From assembly GCA_002470925.1 (NCBI GenBank), contig DKOX01000031.1:1-21726 (forward strand): a stretch of DNA of 21,726 bases, read 5' to 3'. Positions 7,352 through 14,884 of this stretch are shown in pieces; the first letter of the stretch is position 1; every line of letters begins with the position of its first letter. This stretch comes from Opitutia bacterium UBA7350. GTDB taxonomy: Bacteria > Verrucomicrobiota > Verrucomicrobiia > Opitutales > Coraliomargaritaceae. Below the pieces are notes generated by a model, which did not search any database, was not told the origin of the DNA, and saw nothing but the letters and a program-made list of their open reading frames with translations. The translations under genes and the position numbers were made by a program.

Positions 7352-8092
7352 CTAGATGTTGAAATCCTCCCCAAGGTAGAACTCCCGGCTTTGCGGATCG
7401 TTAATCAAAAAATCACTGGTACCTTCGCTCAGGACCCGCCCCTCGTGCATCAGGTAAGCGCGGTCAACGATGCTCAGCGTCTCCCGAACATTGTGGTCGG
7501 TGATCAAAACCCCAATTCCGCGCTCCTTTAATTGCACGATAATCTTCTGTACCTCACTCACGCTAATCGGATCCACCCCGCTGAAGGGTTCATCCATCAA
7601 CAAAAACTTTGGTCGCGTCACGAGGGCACGGGAAATCTCCAGACGGCGGCGCTCGCCTCCGCTCAGGGTAAAGGCTTTCTGATCCGCCAGCTCCGTCAAT
7701 GCCAATTCCGCCAAATGTTCCTCCACCCGCGAGGACTGTTCCGCCTTGCTTAAAGGCAGAGTCTCCACCACCGCACGGATGTTCTCCTCCACTGTCAACT
7801 TGCGAAACACCGACGGCTCTTGCGGCAAATAGCCCATCCCAAGCCGCGCCCGTTGATACATCGGCAAGTCCGTGAGGGATGCCTCATTCAAAAAGACCTC
7901 CCCACCCGAGACCGGCACCAAACCGACAATCATATAAAAGGAGGTCGTCTTGCCCGCCCCATTCGGCCCCAGCAAGCCCACAATCTCCCCTGCCGCAATT
8001 TCGAGATCCACGCCGTCCACGACCCGGCGTTTCCCGTAATCCTTTGCCAGATCACGCGTCTTGATTCGCTCCCTTGTCGCTCCTGCTTCCAT
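7352..8092 (-). CDS. lptB: LPS export ABC transporter ATP-binding protein LptB
   Basis: 246-residue ATPase that powers LptFG in moving lipopolysaccharide from the inner membrane onto the periplasmic Lpt bridge. Motifs in order: Walker A GPNGAGKT (42-49), Q-loop residue Q91 in GYLPQEPSVFRKLTVEEN, ABC signature LSGGERRR (143-150), Walker B FLLMDEPF (163-170) with catalytic E168, and switch histidine H200 in LITDHNVRETL. The segments YLPQEPSVFR and DEPFSGVDPISV are diagnostic for LptB within the ABC family. No Shine-Dalgarno sequence is seen (TTAATTACAATA precedes the ATG). It is 55 bp downstream of the LptC/LptA-like gene and 15 bp upstream of hprK, in one likely operon. LptF and LptG are not in the window. 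Confidence 0.97.
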   Translation of the reverse strand: MEAGATRERIKTRDLAKDYGKRRVVDGVDLEIAAGEIVGLLGPNGAGKTTSFYMIVGLVPVSGGEVFLNEASLTDLPMYQRARLGMGYLPQEPSVFRKLTVEENIRAVVETLPLSKAEQSSRVEEHLAELALTELADQKAFTLSGGERRRLEISRALVTRPKFLLMDEPFSGVDPISVSEVQKIIVQLKERGIGVLITDHNVRETLSIVDRAYLMHEGRVLSEGTSDFLINDPQSREFYLGEDFNI

Positions 8093-8147
8093 TATTGTAA
8101 TTAAAAATCTACTCCTACGCTGTTCGCAACTCCCACCTTGGCAACTG

Positions 8148-10010
8148 TCAATCTTTGCGAACCGGCAATTCCGGCAAGGTCACCCGCGCACGCTCTCCGT
8201 CCACACCGCCTTCTACAATCGCACGGCGTTCACCCTGATTCAACACCAGGCGCCCGCCCCGCACCTGACCCTTCGCGTCATCCACCTCCGCATTGCCCTC
8301 CAGGATTAAACGCGAAGCCACCGGATCAATCCATGCCTTGTCCGAACGAGCCACCCGACCCTCCTGTTCAATTCGCACCGTGCCCGTCCCCACAATTTCC
8401 TCGATCTGCGTTGCGCCCATCAAACCGGACTCTCCCGAACGCTCCGCATCCATCCGCCTGGCCAGCACTTCCATCCGATCGCAAGTCACCGCCAGATTTG
8501 TCCCTGTCACCGAGACCGCGTCCTCAAAAATATACTGCTGCTGACCCTCCACCTCACGCATCTCCAAGTGGTCACTCTCAATCAAAGTCGCCTCCATCTC
8601 CACTTCAACTTGCGCCTGCGCCTCAGCCTCCGCTGCTTCGCCCTCCGGAGCGGTCTCGTTCCCATACCCTAAATTCGGCAACTCCGGCAAGAGCACCCGC
8701 ACCCGTCGTTCCCCGTCCCCATATACAAAGGCCTTTTCCGGCGCCAACTCCATCCGCGCCCCGGAGACCACCGCTCCCTCGTGACTCAGGCGCGGATTCC
8801 CCTTCAACTTCGCACGCTCCCGACCGGGATAAAAACGCGCCTCATCCGCCTGCACTTCCATCCCCTCATCCTCAATATAGACCGAACCGCGCGCATACAA
8901 TTCCCGCACTTCCCCCACCGGCAGGGCATCCTCCGCTTCCGAAGGCACCGCCTTCGCCGGTGCTGAAAACACCGTCAAATGCTCCGCCCGCAACGTCAGC
9001 GTTCCGGAAAATATCTCAACCCGGCCCTCAAATTCAAACTCCGTCACCGTTTCCAATTCCTCCATCACAATCCGGTCAGCATGAATCAAAGTCACCTCGC
9101 TCAAACTCGATGCCCCCGATAAACCCAAGCCCCCCGCCTGTACCAAAACCATCTGCGCCCGCCCCGCATCCGCCGCGCCCGTTACCACTATCGTGTTCGC
9201 CTCGCTCAAAATCTGCTCCCCGTTGATCAAGGCACCTCCGGTTTCAACCTGCACCGAGCCATTCAATTCAACCACTTCCGTCCCCGGAAAAAAACGCGCC
9301 CGCTCCGCCTTTAAACGACGCCCGCCCTCTTCCACGACCACCGAGCCTTCCGCCAATAAATCACGCAAAGCACGCAACTTCCCGCTCACCGGTCCCGCGT
9401 CCCCGTTTCCACCCGCAGGTGTATCCGCCCGCGCTAACAAACGATCGCTCCATAAACGCAGATCCCCCGATTCCGCCTCGACCCCTCCCTTGAAGTCAAA
9501 CGCGTAATCCTCCACCGTTGTTTTCAATTCCAGCGATTCACTCCGCACGAGCGTCTTGCCCGCTTCCGCCTGCGACCCCGACCCTTCAAGAATCGACTGC
9601 CGAAATTCCACCTGCGCCGCGCTCGACACCACAATATCCTTCTTTGCCCCGTCCCAAGTCCAACCCTTCCCCGTAATTTCAAAATTCGCACCTGCGATCC
9701 GAATCGACTCGCTCGATTCCGCCCGGTTTTCCTCCATCCGCAACGCCGCCGCCGGACTGTCCAAACTCAGCTCCACCGCCATCCGTTCATCCCCCGTATA
9801 GACCCGCAAGCCCATCTCCTCCACCCGGATCTGCTCCGGCCCGTCGTAAATCCCCTTGGCCCCCTGCAAGACCCATTGCGTATAACCATTTGCCCCAAAC
9901 TTCGGGAAACGAAAATCCTTCACCGGCGCACTCGGTGTAATCGAATCCAGTCCCGCGTTCAGAACTGGCAACCATAAAGACAATAAACTGAATAGACAGA
10001 GCAAACGCAT
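8148..10010 (-). CDS. LptC/LptA-like (OstA family) periplasmic LPS transport protein with three tandem OstA units
   Basis: 620 residues, far longer than E. coli LptA (about 185) or LptC (about 190). Residues 1-19 form a hydrophobic signal peptide or anchor ending LPVLNA. Residues 30-130 resemble LptC (FRFPKFGANGYTQWVLQGAK, then FEITGKGWTWDGAKKDIVV). Three OstA-type units follow at about 155-290, 305-445 and 475-620. Each has a segment of the type 'AxFxPGxxxxxLxGxxxV' : ARFFPGTEVVELNGSVQV (238-255), ARFYPGRERAKLKGNPRL (391-408), AWIDPVASRLILEGNAEV (559-576). Units 2 and 3 both end in nearly the same words, VRVLLPELP (437-445) and ARVTLPELP (608-616). An acidic Ala/Glu linker (456-474) separates units 2 and 3. 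It most likely carries LPS across the periplasm, directly upstream of lptB. The domain limits are my own reading by eye. A single protein may do the jobs of both LptC and LptA. Confidence 0.85.
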   Translation of the reverse strand: MRLLCLFSLLSLWLPVLNAGLDSITPSAPVKDFRFPKFGANGYTQWVLQGAKGIYDGPEQIRVEEMGLRVYTGDERMAVELSLDSPAAALRMEENRAESSESIRIAGANFEITGKGWTWDGAKKDIVVSSAAQVEFRQSILEGSGSQAEAGKTLVRSESLELKTTVEDYAFDFKGGVEAESGDLRLWSDRLLARADTPAGGNGDAGPVSGKLRALRDLLAEGSVVVEEGGRRLKAERARFFPGTEVVELNGSVQVETGGALINGEQILSEANTIVVTGAADAGRAQMVLVQAGGLGLSGASSLSEVTLIHADRIVMEELETVTEFEFEGRVEIFSGTLTLRAEHLTVFSAPAKAVPSEAEDALPVGEVRELYARGSVYIEDEGMEVQADEARFYPGRERAKLKGNPRLSHEGAVVSGARMELAPEKAFVYGDGERRVRVLLPELPNLGYGNETAPEGEAAEAEAQAQVEVEMEATLIESDHLEMREVEGQQQYIFEDAVSVTGTNLAVTCDRMEVLARRMDAERSGESGLMGATQIEEIVGTGTVRIEQEGRVARSDKAWIDPVASRLILEGNAEVDDAKGQVRGGRLVLNQGERRAIVEGGVDGERARVTLPELPVRKD

Positions 10011-10141
10011 TTCGCAAATTTTAGGAAACCCCTACCTGAGCCCCCTGACCAGCCGAAAATCAAACCATACCCACTTTCCTCAGGGCCCTCACGCTCGCCG
10101 TCTTGAATCTACTTTCCCAATCGCTTTCCAAATACCGTCCC

Positions 10142-12691
10142 TCAACGCCACTCGTGCTTCGGGTAGCGCCCCGCCAACTCCTTCCGGACATGCGCATATG
10201 CCCCCGACCAAAAGCCGTCCAAATCATCCGTCACATGTGCCGGACGCCCGCTTGGTGCCAGCAACTCCACCACCGGCGCAATCCGGCCATTTGCCACCCG
10301 TAAAGTCGCCGCCTTCACATCATAAAAATCCTGCAGCTTTGACGCCACCAAGACTCGTCCATCGGCCTCATACCGCAAGCGCACCGGGCGCTTCCGCCGT
10401 GGCAACTCCAAAGTCTCCGGCGCATAGGTCTCCAAATAATACATCTGTTCCGGCGCGATCCACTCCCGCAACACCGGCATCACCGCCCGGTCCTTGATCC
10501 CCCGGTAACTCGTTCCCCCCGCGCAAATCTGACCGATCAATAATTCCCGCGCCTCCTCATCAATCATCGCAATCTCCGTTTCCGGACAATGAAGCGCCAC
10601 AAAATTCACCCGCTTGATCCATCCCTCCACCGAGGCATCCCATTGCTTCAATACCAAACGACCCGCCAGCACCTCCGCCGCCAACAATTCCCCCGCCGCC
10701 TCCGCCTCCGGTTCCCCCGCCTCAACCCGTTCCAATACCAAATCCCGAAAACGCCGCTCCCGCACACTCACCACCCGCCGCGTCGGGGCATCATAACGCG
10801 TCTCCACCACCGCCCTGAAATCCTCCGGGAAAAGCGCCTCCAGCCATACCGACTCCACCCGCGTCGCCATCCCCAGCAATACCGTCACCTCCCCGCGCAC
10901 CTGTCGCTCCTCTTGTTCCGAGGCCACAAAAAGTTCACTTTCTACCACACTCTCGCGCCGCAATTCCCCGCCCCGTTCACCGATCAAACGACAACGCCGC
11001 GTCCCCCCATCCTTTCGCAAGGCCAAATAATCCGAGAACGCCGAAAGCAAACACATCCCCACCGCTTCGGCCATTCCCTTCCCATCCAAATCATCCCGAT
11101 CACCCGCGGCGTCCCGCACCAATCCCCGCAACTGCTTCGCCGCCGTTCCCACCTGCCGCGCCGCCCCCGCATGAATCCCCAAAACCGCGCACCGCTCCAG
11201 CTTATAATGCGCCGCCTCCGCGACCTCCAAAGCCCGCAACTGCAACTCCCAATCCGAATCCTCCCCACAATAATCCTCAATCTCCCGCACCTGTTCCCCC
11301 CGCAACGACCCCGTCGCATTGGCTCGATACACCAACCGACCCTGACTCAAAGCCGCAATCCGCGACACCGGCCCCAGCACCCCGCGCTCCGCTGCCTCTA
11401 ACAACATCCGCGCATACCGCGGATGCAGCGGCAGACGCGCCATCGCCAACCCGCGATCTGTCAAACCACCCCCCGAATCCAGTGCCCCTAAACTTTCCAA
11501 CAAAGCCAACGCCCTCTCCAAAGCGGCCCCCTCCGGGCGTTCAAACCAGGCAAAACCTTTCAAATCATGCACCCCCGCCGAGCGCAACAACAAGACCGTC
11601 TCCGCCAAATCCACCCGCTGCAACTCCGGCGTGTCCCGTTCCGCCCGGCCCCCGTGCTCCGCATCCGACCATAAACGCACACACAAACCCGGCCCCGTCC
11701 GACCCGCCCGACCGGCCCGTTGCTCCGCTGCCGCCCGACTGATCGGTTCTACCAAAAGCGCATTGATCCCCCGCCGCGTATCATACCGCGCCACCCGCGC
11801 CTGACCCCCATCAATCACAACCCGCACCCCCTCAATCGTAATCGAAGTCTCCGCCACATTCGTCGAGACAATCACCTTCGGTCGCTCCCCCCGCGCCACC
11901 GCCCGATCCTGCGCCTCCGGCGATAATTCCCCGTGCAGCGGACACAAATCATAGCCCCGCGCTTCCGGCAAACCCTCCAGCTCCCCCAAAGTCCGCCGAA
12001 TCTCGTACGCCCCCGCCATAAAAATCAAAACATCCCCCGCTTCGCCGCCGCGTACCACCTCCCGAAAGGCCCGTGCCGCCCGCGTCCACACCGGCGCCGC
12101 CTCCCGACCCAACGACGCCCCCGCATACTCGACCCGCACCGGATGTGTCCGACCACTTGCCTCCACCAACGCCGCCGGTTCCAGATAACCCGCCACCCCT
12201 GCCACATCCAGGGTCGCCGACATCACCACCAACTTTAAATCCGGACGCACCGTCCGCATCGATTCCAAGGCACCGGCCAAACTCAAATCACTCGTCAAAT
12301 GCCGTTCATGAAATTCATCCAGCACAATCGCACCCACCCCCCGCAACGAAGGATCACCCAACAACTGACGCAAAAGAATCGCCTCCGTCACAAAACGAAT
12401 CCGCGTTGTCTTCGAGGTCTTATTCTCAAAACGAATCTGATACCCAACTTCCTCCCCCAGCTTCACCCCCCGTTCCTGCGCCACCCGCGCCGCCAACATC
12501 CGCGCCGCCAAACGCCTCGGCTGCAAAACCACGATCACACCCTCAATCCCCGCATCATCCAATAAAATCTGCGGCACCTGCGTCGACTTACCCGAACCCG
12601 TCGGAGCCTGCAGCACCACCCGACCCACCTTCCGGATCCCCTCCACAATTTCCCCCGCCACCACGTGGATCGGTAAACCCTTACTTTCCAT
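10142..12691 (-). CDS. hrpB: ATP-dependent RNA helicase HrpB (DEAH-type)
   Basis: 849 residues from the chosen ATG at 12691. Superfamily 2 helicase motifs are complete: I APTGSGKSTQVP (about 29-40), Ia LQPRRLAARM, II DEFHERH (about 125-131, DEFH instead of DEAH), III SATLD, V STNVAETSITIEGV, and VI QRAGRAGRTGPG. The long C-terminal part, ending KRPVRLRYEADGRVLVASKLQDFYDV and GRPAHVTDDLDGFW, is specific to HrpB. The cellular role of bacterial HrpB is poorly known; it is an RNA-dependent ATPase. The same frame is open to 12787, but the extra 32 residues include KSKIKIKS encoded by a hexamer repeat array, and MESKGLPIHVVAGEI at 12691 fits the family start. An ATG at 12718 is a second option with a G-rich upstream sequence. 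It stands alone, 130 bp upstream of the LptC/LptA-like gene on the same strand. Confidence 0.95.
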   Translation of the reverse strand: MESKGLPIHVVAGEIVEGIRKVGRVVLQAPTGSGKSTQVPQILLDDAGIEGVIVVLQPRRLAARMLAARVAQERGVKLGEEVGYQIRFENKTSKTTRIRFVTEAILLRQLLGDPSLRGVGAIVLDEFHERHLTSDLSLAGALESMRTVRPDLKLVVMSATLDVAGVAGYLEPAALVEASGRTHPVRVEYAGASLGREAAPVWTRAARAFREVVRGGEAGDVLIFMAGAYEIRRTLGELEGLPEARGYDLCPLHGELSPEAQDRAVARGERPKVIVSTNVAETSITIEGVRVVIDGGQARVARYDTRRGINALLVEPISRAAAEQRAGRAGRTGPGLCVRLWSDAEHGGRAERDTPELQRVDLAETVLLLRSAGVHDLKGFAWFERPEGAALERALALLESLGALDSGGGLTDRGLAMARLPLHPRYARMLLEAAERGVLGPVSRIAALSQGRLVYRANATGSLRGEQVREIEDYCGEDSDWELQLRALEVAEAAHYKLERCAVLGIHAGAARQVGTAAKQLRGLVRDAAGDRDDLDGKGMAEAVGMCLLSAFSDYLALRKDGGTRRCRLIGERGGELRRESVVESELFVASEQEERQVRGEVTVLLGMATRVESVWLEALFPEDFRAVVETRYDAPTRRVVSVRERRFRDLVLERVEAGEPEAEAAGELLAAEVLAGRLVLKQWDASVEGWIKRVNFVALHCPETEIAMIDEEARELLIGQICAGGTSYRGIKDRAVMPVLREWIAPEQMYYLETYAPETLELPRRKRPVRLRYEADGRVLVASKLQDFYDVKAATLRVANGRIAPVVELLAPSGRPAHVTDDLDGFWSGAYAHVRKELAGRYPKHEWR

Positions 12692-12742
12692 CACAACACC
12701 CTTGCCAACTTCCCCCATCAAACGCAACCCCCCTTCCCCAAA

Positions 12743-12820
12743 ACTCTTTATCTTAATCTTACTCTTAATCCCAACACCCAACCTCACACTCTTAATCCCA
12801 CTCTTAATCTTAATCTCACT
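12743..12820. repeat. Degenerate hexamer array (AGATTA / AGAGTA units on the minus strand)
   Basis: Read on the minus strand, the segment is made of hexamer variants AGATTA, AGAGTA, AGAGTG and GGATTA in near-tandem order, with one interruption at about 12771-12787. The same hexamers occur at 21602-21637 near the right end of the window. It lies just upstream of hrpB and produces a spurious lysine/isoleucine-rich N-terminal extension in that frame. Confidence 0.75.
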
Positions 12821-12900
12821 CCAAATTCACCACCGTGGCACTGAGGACACGCAATGCTTAAGCTGAGCAACATCGAATCTTCAACGTCCAACTAACAGCC
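12821..12900. repeat. Composite island of short degenerate motifs between hrpB and ribB
   Basis: After the hexamer array comes AATTCACCACCGTGGCACTG followed by AGGACACGC (12824-12852), which resembles a degenerate 'CACGGAGGCACGGAGGACAC' type motif, and then AATCTTCAACGTCCAACTAA (12876-12895), which resembles the CAACGTTCAACGCCAAC element at 21662-21678. No gene or terminator is seen here. I recall such motifs as common intergenic elements in Verrucomicrobiota and relatives; I could not check this. Confidence 0.5.
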
Positions 12901-12962
12901 TACACCCCCTCCTTCACGCTTGCTCCATCGCCATTTGTCGCAACACTATCCCCTTCCAATTT

Positions 12963-14072
12963 ATGGCACAGCAAAATGACAGTCCCTTCGATTCCATTGA
13001 AGCCGCAATCCGTGATATCGCGGACGGCAAACTCGTCATTGTGACCGACGACGAGGCGCGCGAGAACGAGGGCGACCTCATCTTCGCGGCGGAAAAGGTA
13101 ACCCCCGAAGCGGTAAATATGATGATCCGCCACGCCCGGGGCCTGATCTGCGTCCCGATGCTCGGGCCGCAACTCCGTCGCCTCGGGATCAATCCCATGG
13201 CAGCGGAAAACCGTGAATCCCACCAAACCGATTTTGCAGTCTCGGTCGATGCCGCAGAAGGAATCACCACCGGTATCAGCGCCGCAGACCGTGCTGAAAC
13301 GATCCGTCTCCTCGGCGACCCCGCCACCCAAGCCGATGCCCTTGTGCAACCGGGCCACGTCTTTCCCCTCCGCGCCAAACCGGGCGGCGTCCTGCAACGC
13401 GCCGGGCACACCGAAGCGGCGGTTGACCTCGCCCAACTTGCCGGACTGAGCCCCGCCGGCGTGATTTGCGAAATCCTGAACGAGGACGGTTCCCTCGCCC
13501 GCCTTCCCGACCTCCTGCGTTTCAAGGAAGAACACGGTCTCAAACTCATCTCGATTGCAGACCTTATCGAATACCGCCACACCCGCGACCGCCTCGTCGA
13601 GCACCTCTTGACCGAACCCTTTGAATCGGAATTCGGCACCTTCGACCTCCACCTCTTCCGCAGCGTCCTCGACGACCGTCAACACTTTGCCCTGAGTATG
13701 GGGACCCTCGACGCCGAGCCGACCCTTGTGCGGGTGCAGAGTGAGAACCTCCTCGCCGATATCTTCCGCGCCAAGGGCATGGGGAATTACAACGCCCTCA
13801 AACACGCCCTCAAATCCATCGCGGAAAAAGGGCACGGGGTGGTGCTTTATATCGAGCAGGCTCAAGGCGGCATTCGCATACAGGAAAAGGACGGCACCGC
13901 CGCCCTCAAAACAGTCGGCCCCGCCAAGATGGATTTCCGCGATTATGGTATTGGGGCGCAGATTCTGGTGGCGCTTGGACTCAAGAAGATCCGCCTCCTC
14001 TCCGGCACAAACCGCAAGGTGGTTGGCCTCGATGGTTACGACCTCGAAATCGTCGAACAGCTGCAGGTCTAA
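12963..14072 (+). CDS. ribB: 3,4-dihydroxy-2-butanone-4-phosphate synthase RibB fused to a degenerate GTP cyclohydrolase II-like domain (RibBX type)
   Basis: 369 residues with two domains. Residues 9-207 are RibB, which turns ribulose 5-phosphate into the four-carbon precursor of riboflavin: DDEARENEGDLI (29-40) holds the catalytic acidic residues, TTGISAADR (102-110) the substrate loop, and RAGHTEAAVDLAQLAG (146-161) the second catalytic segment. Residues 215-369 align with RibA, but the zinc motif SECLTGDxFxSxRCDCG reads SENLLADIFRAKGMGN (260-275), so all three zinc cysteines are lost (N, M, N), and the usual GRGIGL loop is missing. The end of the fold is kept (FRDYGIGAQILVALGLKKIRLL). It should make the RibB product only; a true RibA must lie elsewhere. 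The ATG has no Shine-Dalgarno sequence (CCTTCCAATTT). No FMN riboswitch fits the short upstream gap. Confidence 0.94.
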   Translation: MAQQNDSPFDSIEAAIRDIADGKLVIVTDDEARENEGDLIFAAEKVTPEAVNMMIRHARGLICVPMLGPQLRRLGINPMAAENRESHQTDFAVSVDAAEGITTGISAADRAETIRLLGDPATQADALVQPGHVFPLRAKPGGVLQRAGHTEAAVDLAQLAGLSPAGVICEILNEDGSLARLPDLLRFKEEHGLKLISIADLIEYRHTRDRLVEHLLTEPFESEFGTFDLHLFRSVLDDRQHFALSMGTLDAEPTLVRVQSENLLADIFRAKGMGNYNALKHALKSIAEKGHGVVLYIEQAQGGIRIQEKDGTAALKTVGPAKMDFRDYGIGAQILVALGLKKIRLLSGTNRKVVGLDGYDLEIVEQLQV

Positions 14073-14109
14073 GGCCTGCTTTGATAAGGGTGCTTCAGGG
14101 GCTTGACGC

Positions 14110-14129
14110 CCGTAAATATGGGTTTACGG
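14110..14129. promoter_or_regulatory. Inverted repeat upstream of the toxin-antitoxin operon (candidate antitoxin operator)
   Basis: Perfect 7-bp arms CCGTAAA and TTTACGG flank TATGGG. The repeat ends 7 bp before the antitoxin ATG at 14137 and follows a TTGACG at 14103-14108 that could be a -35 element. Antitoxins with ribbon-helix-helix domains commonly bind such repeats to repress their own operon. The assignment to this antitoxin is inference. Confidence 0.5.
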
Positions 14130-14136
14130 TTAAGGT

Positions 14137-14403
14137 ATGAAGACAACCATTGAATTACCGGATGAACTGGGTCTGGAGGCAAAGCGACACGCCCTGGAGA
14201 ATGGAACCACCCTGCGGCAATTGGTGATCGATGGCCTGCGGAAGGTGATGCAGGCAACACCGGAAAAATCCATCCCTGCCGGGCGGGCTTACGCACAAAA
14301 AGTTAAAACCCCGTTCTTCGTATGTGAACCCAACGCCCCCGCCTCCAATCTTTCCATCGAGGCATTAATCGCGCTACAGGAGGAAAGCCTCCGCGAACAC
14401 TAA
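14137..14403 (+). CDS. Antitoxin of a VapBC-type pair (ribbon-helix-helix-like)
   Basis: 88-residue protein. The N-terminus MKTTIELPDELGLEAKRHAL has the short strand plus helices expected of ribbon-helix-helix antitoxins (strand KTTIELP, helix A 8-20, then NGTTLRQLVIDGLRKVM). Residues 39-88 form a polar tail of the sort that usually blocks the toxin active site. It comes 10 bp before the PIN-domain toxin gene on the same strand, the standard antitoxin-first order. The start is preceded by TTAAGGT. A perfect inverted repeat lies just upstream. The family call is based on context together with the N-terminus. Confidence 0.85.
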   Translation: MKTTIELPDELGLEAKRHALENGTTLRQLVIDGLRKVMQATPEKSIPAGRAYAQKVKTPFFVCEPNAPASNLSIEALIALQEESLREH

Positions 14404-14413
14404 AGCCAAGCCG

Positions 14414-14884
14414 ATGCCCGCGACCCTTTTTGACAGCAGTGCCTGGATCGCCCTCGCCTTTAGTTCTCATCCGGGATATGCCGCTGCCCGGGCGGTCTTC
14501 GAAGCGGCCCATAGCAGTGCGCCGGTGGCGGTTTGCCGCGCTACCCAGCTTTCATTCCTCCGCCTCGTCACCACTCCGATCATTCAAAAAACCTACCGCA
14601 GTGAACCCATTGATAACGCCCTCGCCTGGCGTAAATGGGAAGGCATCGCATCCCTACCGCAAATACTCTTTCTCCCGGAACCGAAGGGTATTGAAACTCG
14701 CTGGAAACAATTCGCGGCCTTGAAATCAGCCGCTCCAAAACGTTGGATGGATGCCTACCTCGCGGCGTTTGCGCTGACCTACGGGATCCAAATCGCCGGT
14801 TTTGACCGTGATTTTTCCCGCTTTAAAGGTCTGCGCTTCCTCGACCTCGGCCAAGACTGCATCGGCGCCCAAGCGCAGGCCTAG
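14414..14884 (+). CDS. vapC: PIN-domain ribonuclease toxin (VapC family)
   Basis: 156-residue PIN-domain protein; VapC toxins cut RNA, commonly tRNA or the rRNA loop, when not bound by antitoxin. The PIN acidic residues are visible: D7 in LFDSSAWIAL, D113 in WMDAYLAAFAL, and D131/D133 in AGFDRDFSRF. In the place of the second acidic residue there is CRATQLSFLRLVTTP (41-55), where Q45 sits where many VapCs have E; I believe this is typical of one VapC subgroup, and it need not mean loss of activity. The stop codon overlaps the fabF stop codon by 3 nt in opposite direction. The pair sits between ribB and the fatty-acid genes, which suggests insertion of a small mobile module. Confidence 0.9.
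   Translation: MPATLFDSSAWIALAFSSHPGYAAARAVFEAAHSSAPVAVCRATQLSFLRLVTTPIIQKTYRSEPIDNALAWRKWEGIASLPQILFLPEPKGIETRWKQFAALKSAAPKRWMDAYLAAFALTYGIQIAGFDRDFSRFKGLRFLDLGQDCIGAQAQA

Noticed and set aside
8138..9226. Open frame of 362 codons on the plus strand, very proline-rich
   Set aside because: Antisense to the LptC/LptA-like gene. The composition (runs of Pro, Ser, Ala) is what C-rich DNA gives in a non-coding frame; the minus strand has a signal peptide and recognisable repeats.
10011..10141. Gap between hrpB and the LptC/LptA-like gene searched for a small RNA or terminator
   Set aside because: There are G/C-run complementarities such as AGGGCCCT, but no hairpin with a T-tract and no conserved RNA motif could be recognised.
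10589..11401. Open frame of 270 codons on the plus strand rich in Arg, Pro and His
   Set aside because: Antisense to hrpB, whose helicase motifs are complete on the minus strand.
12073..12756. Open frame of 227 codons on the plus strand, proline-rich
   Set aside because: Antisense to the conserved helicase core of hrpB; no domain seen.
12901..12962. FMN riboswitch before ribB
   Set aside because: The gap is too short and contains none of the conserved FMN-element segments.
12900..13865. Open frame of 321 codons on the minus strand
   Set aside because: Opposite to ribB, which has clear catalytic motifs; the frame shows no protein family and contains long Gly/Val/Glu-rich stretches typical of an antisense frame.
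14414..14884. VapC considered inactive because Q45 replaces the second acidic residue
   Set aside because: The other acidic residues (D7, D113, D131/D133) are present, and I believe the TQLSFLRLVT form is common in one VapC subgroup, so loss of function cannot be claimed.
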